Shown here piece after piece: positions 61,822-64,000 of a stretch of DNA of 64,000 nucleotides. A program made the position numbers and the translations under genes. The stretch spans positions 25,419,854 through 25,483,853 of the forward strand of contig CM046349.1 in NCBI GenBank assembly GCA_025403435.1, read 5' to 3'. The stretch's first letter is position 1, and each line of letters starts with the position of its first letter. This DNA comes from Artocarpus heterophyllus (Eukaryota > Streptophyta > Magnoliopsida > Rosales > Moraceae). The notes below the pieces were generated by a model. That model worked only from the letters and a program-made list of their open reading frames with translations. It was not told the origin of the DNA and ran no database searches.

Positions 61822-62460
61822 TTAGAGAGAAAGATCCCAATCTCGTTTGTGTTTTCCGTAGAACTTTGATGTTGCAGTGTCCGTTTCAGGATCAATGACG
61901 TGCATTTTTTCGAGCAATTCCTCTACAGTAGTGGCAGAGATAAAAATCTTTCTTCCTGACTCATCAAGAAACTTTTGTTCCACAGCAAGATCTAAAAAAC
62001 TAAGCAAACTATCAAAGTAACCATTTATATTTAACAAACCAATAGGTTTAGAGTGTAGTCCTAACAATTTCCAACTAGCAATGACAAAAAGTTCCTCTAG
62101 AGTTCCTAAACCTCCAGGTAAGGCAATGAAAGCATCAGAAGCAAACTCCATGTCTCTTATTCGCTCAGGCATACCTGCAACTATTTTTTCAATACCAATG
62201 GTAGGACCACATAAACGACTTTGAGCAAGGACACCTAGAATAATACCTAAAGCTCCAGTACCTCCAGAACGTCTTCTAGTAGAGACAGTACCCATTAAAC
62301 CTAGACTACCTCCTCCATAGACAAGGTTTATCTTTTTAGTAGCCAAGACATAGCCTAGATGAAATGCAGTTTCTATGTAATCAATGCCTTTTCCTGATTT
62401 AGAACCACAAAACACACAGATATTATTGAACTTTAAAGATGACTGGGACAAGGAATCCAT
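61822..62460 (-). CDS. LOG-like cytokinin riboside 5'-monophosphate phosphoribohydrolase
   Basis: LOG enzymes release active cytokinin bases from their riboside monophosphates in the cytosol. The ORF is 212 codons, the usual LOG length (about 210-220), from an ATG at 62460 to a stop at 61822, with no interruption. It shows the Rossmann-like start ICVFCGSKSGKG (residues 14-25), LVYGGGSLGLMG (46-57), the Arg-containing MPERIRDM (97-104, Arg100) and the signature PGGLGTLEE (115-123) with the catalytic-type Glu. KPIGLLNINGYFDSLL (138-153) also fits. The MPERI and GGLGTLEE wording is closest, from memory, to the divergent LOG10-like branch. Residues 60-90 are the most diverged part. Plant LOG genes normally have several introns; this has none, suggesting capture from RNA. 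It lies inside an Athila/Tat-type element, same strand, 0.6 kb downstream of another intact ORF. A 17-A run on the coding strand (62482-62498) lies just before the start. Confidence 0.85.
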   Translation of the reverse strand: MDSLSQSSLKFNNICVFCGSKSGKGIDYIETAFHLGYVLATKKINLVYGGGSLGLMGTVSTRRRSGGTGALGIILGVLAQSRLCGPTIGIEKIVAGMPERIRDMEFASDAFIALPGGLGTLEELFVIASWKLLGLHSKPIGLLNINGYFDSLLSFLDLAVEQKFLDESGRKIFISATTVEELLEKMHVIDPETDTATSKFYGKHKRDWDLSL

Positions 62461-63058
62461 GATAGTTACTAAGACTAAGACTTTTTTTTTTTTTTTTTAC
62501 TGACTCTATCTTATAAATTCACTCTGAGAAAAACTTAAGAACTGAAAGGATTTTATAGACACCTAAAGAGAACGTTGGGTAAAATTAAATAAAGACAGCT
62601 GTGATGACAGACAAGGACAGATAAATGTGACACACCTGCAGACAACTTGTACCTGACAACACTATTAACTTTTTGACAAACTAGACTTTACTGTGCAACT
62701 TTTGACAAATGGGACTAAATTTTAAAATTTGAAGCAAATCTTATCTGACACACAAGATACCTACCAAAGAAAATTATGCATTTGACAAAAGAAGAAAAAT
62801 CAAGATATTATTATTATAAGATAAACGGTACAATCACAATTATTAAACAATAACTGTACAAATCACAAAAATGAAAATCTTTTTGATGAAATTTTATTTG
62901 AGAATGAGTTGAAGAAAACTTTTGTTCATCAAAACACGTTTCCAGAAATTCCGTTACTCAGCCGTTTTGATGATTTTTCATTAAAACCATGATCATACCT
63001 CGAATAAATTTTCAAATTTTTTTTTTAATAAACACACAGAGAAACAAAGAAAAATACC
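62461..63058 (-). other. Spacer between the two cargo ORFs
   Basis: It contains hairpin D (62926-62973), an A17 run on the minus strand (62482-62498), and splice-like signals. A GGTATTT donor follows the upstream ORF stop (about 63057), and a TTTTTCTCAG acceptor lies at about 62524. A spliced or bicistronic transcript is possible but unproven. Confidence 0.4.
62926..62973 (-). ncRNA. Hairpin D of a four-member RNA motif family
   Basis: It has the longest outer stem: TCATCAAAAC/GTTTTGATGA, 10 bp perfect. On the minus strand the internal loop has GGCTGAGTAA and TGGAAACGT, with inner helix CGGA/TCTG. It sits between the two ORFs. Confidence 0.65.
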
Positions 63059-63613
63059 TTACAGACCTTGTTCTGAAGTAGAAGGATCTTGAGTCTGTTT
63101 TCCATCTAACATTCTCGCAAATTGAACAGTTGGGTCTTTTAGCGTCAGATTCCCAAGACGTTCTTTTTCTTCATGAAATTGAGGCCAGAGTTGTTTCATA
63201 GCCCCTCGGACGTATCCACTTGGATGGGACTCAAGAGAAACTCGAAGATCTTCTAAGTTTTCATTCCTAAGACCATTTTTACAGAACTGAATTTTATCTT
63301 CCCTATTTCTAGATACGAAACCAGGTGAGGGAAATTTTCCAGAACAAGTTTGACGAGAACATTTATGACATTTTGACTCCATACGACGAGCTCTTCTTTT
63401 TCTAACACACAGACTTGTACCCATACCAGGCAAACCTACATTATTTACATCACTTGAACGAGCAAGACCTTCTATGTACATCTTAATATCAATAGGAAGC
63501 TTAAAACGTGAAAGTACCCAAAGACGAGTGACTCTAGTTTTGTACTTCTTTCTGATTTCTCTTTGAGAAAGTGAAGGGAAATATTTCTTTAAGTGCTCAT
63601 ACTTCGGATCCAT
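63059..63613 (-). CDS. Unrecognised 184-residue basic, Cys-containing protein
   Basis: It is an open frame of 184 codons from an ATG at 63613, the first AUG after a predicted transcription start, to TAA at 63059. I do not recognise a family with confidence. The N-terminal third is basic and amphipathic-looking (MDPKYEHLKKYFPSLSQREI). Residues 69-90 combine an Arg-rich stretch (RKRRARR, 71-77) with C82-x2-C85-x4-C90, and C111 follows, suggesting a nucleic-acid-binding zinc site. The C-terminal half is charged (LEDLRVSLESHPSGYVRG). There is no signal peptide or membrane segment. A basic stretch followed by CxxC is also seen in small RNA-binding proteins of some plant RNA viruses; this is only an arrangement-level resemblance. 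That it is intact in a decayed neighbourhood argues for recent function or recent insertion. Confidence 0.55.
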   Translation of the reverse strand: MDPKYEHLKKYFPSLSQREIRKKYKTRVTRLWVLSRFKLPIDIKMYIEGLARSSDVNNVGLPGMGTSLCVRKRRARRMESKCHKCSRQTCSGKFPSPGFVSRNREDKIQFCKNGLRNENLEDLRVSLESHPSGYVRGAMKQLWPQFHEEKERLGNLTLKDPTVQFARMLDGKQTQDPSTSEQGL

Positions 63614-63840
63614 GATTGAGAAATTGAGATTCTTGAGAGTGAATTGAAAGCTTTAAGAGAGAGTTCGAGAGAGGATTGTGAAGATTTTTGTGGAAGCAGA
63701 AGAAAAGGAGATTGAAAAGTGTTTGAAAGATTGAAGAATTTGAAAGAGTTTTGAAGAATTTCTCAGAATTTTAGTAAGAAGACAGAGAGAATTCGAGAGA
63801 GAGAACAAGAAATTTAGAGAGAGAAAGAACAAAGATTTCT
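63614..63840 (-). other. CT-rich, ATG-free 5' leader
   Basis: On the minus strand the ~225 bases upstream of the 184-codon ORF are rich in CTCTCT and TTC and contain no ATG, typical of a plant 5' UTR. An apparent open frame here starts only at TTG and is not a gene. Confidence 0.55.
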
Positions 63841-63862
63841 GAGCTTGGATGCACAATAACAG

Positions 63863-63901
63863 ATTTTATAGACAAGGGGTAGACTTCTGTTCAGACACGT
63901 G
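63863..63901 (-). promoter_or_regulatory. Core promoter: G-box and TATA box
   Basis: The minus strand has CACGTG (63896-63901), then TATAAAAT (63870-63863) 26 bases downstream. Transcription should start near 63835-63840. This would be an internal promoter driving the 184-codon ORF and perhaps the LOG-like ORF. Confidence 0.5.
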
Positions 63902-64000
63902 GAAAACTATTCAGACGCATGCGAGAGTAATAGGCTGAACTAAAATGGGCCAAAGAAAAGTAACCTAACAGATTACTCAGACATGAAAATATTTTTGTGT

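Larger units (their letters stand above)
58020..64000 (-). mobile_element. Athila/Tat-type gypsy element carrying cargo ORFs (3' part)
   Basis: A 3' LTR (58020-60138) and polypurine tract (60139-60150) lie at the left. The internal region extends right beyond the window in minus orientation. It holds a LOG-like ORF, a 184-codon ORF, promoter-like signals and four related hairpins. The LTR is homologous to 40830-42968, whose PBS places the family in the Athila/Tat branch. No gag or pol is seen within this part; they would lie beyond 64000. Confidence 0.7.

Noticed and set aside
61330..62973. Hammerhead ribozymes in the four hairpins
   Set aside because: CUGA and GAAA flank a helix as in hammerheads, but the invariant G-A after CUGAN is not kept in all copies, there is no stem III, and no cleavable NUH triplet precedes the closing stem.
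63653..63856. Ser/Leu/Phe-rich open frame upstream of the 184-codon ORF
   Set aside because: It begins only at TTG and is the CT-rich 5' leader.
58020..64000. Endogenous pararetrovirus
   Set aside because: An internal promoter and small ORFs suggested it, but the LTR, the polypurine tract and a homologous LTR with a TGGCGCC PBS fit an LTR retrotransposon.

Overview
The window looks like nuclear DNA of a flowering plant, probably a eudicot. It is AT-rich and dominated by nested LTR retrotransposons and a plant-type CACTA transposon, and the only host-gene trace is a decayed F-box gene. No rRNA, tRNA or CRISPR array is visible. Almost everything is a transposable-element nest in which most coding sequence carries stops or frameshifts.

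Layout. 202-2393: solo LTR with 5-bp target duplication (TCATG). 2399-6240: AT-rich spacer, an F-box pseudogene, and a short CACTA-like insertion between ~95-bp direct repeats. ~6372-27042: a CACTA (En/Spm-type) transposon with a TNP2 transposase pseudogene and a second TNP1/DUF8039/Ulp1-like gene. This element was split by a minus-strand Ty3/gypsy chromovirus array at 11764-24299, flanked by AAAAA, with three LTRs, two gag copies and one pol. 27043-28560: little recognisable. ~28560-34472: a very degenerate minus-strand Ty1/copia element with a solo LTR (29180-30687, target duplication ACTAT) in its LTR. 34473-40829: a plus-strand copia relic with two LTRs and two truncated leaders. 40830-45306: 5' LTR, PBS and gag of a plus-strand Athila/Tat-type gypsy element. 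45307-58019: a minus-strand copia of the same family as the 34 kb element, interrupted by a second gypsy relic (45460-48865) and a 4.97-kb solo LTR (52306-57274, target duplication GTTAG). 58020-64000+: the 3' part of a minus-strand Athila/Tat-type element (3' LTR, polypurine tract and upstream internal region), running off the right edge.

The most interesting stretch is that last one. Between the 3' LTR/polypurine tract and the window edge are two intact ORFs in the element's orientation. One is an uninterrupted 212-codon LONELY GUY (LOG)-like cytokinin-activating enzyme with no introns. The other is an unrecognised 184-codon basic, cysteine-containing protein preceded by a G-box, a TATA box and an ATG-free CT-rich leader. 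Around them lie four hairpins whose stems differ in sequence but stay fully complementary, and which share one internal-loop motif (GCTGAG...GAAAC on the coding strand). They look like copies of one structured RNA element. I infer a retrotransposon carrying captured host-type genes plus an RNA structure family; the pol region of that element lies outside the window.

Other cross-element signals are a short imperfect palindrome (TCGGC-AG-GCCGA and variants) clustered in LTRs of three unrelated retroelement families, repeated LTR-internal-LTR arrays with internal deletions, and nonsense mutations that are mostly G-to-A/C-to-T.
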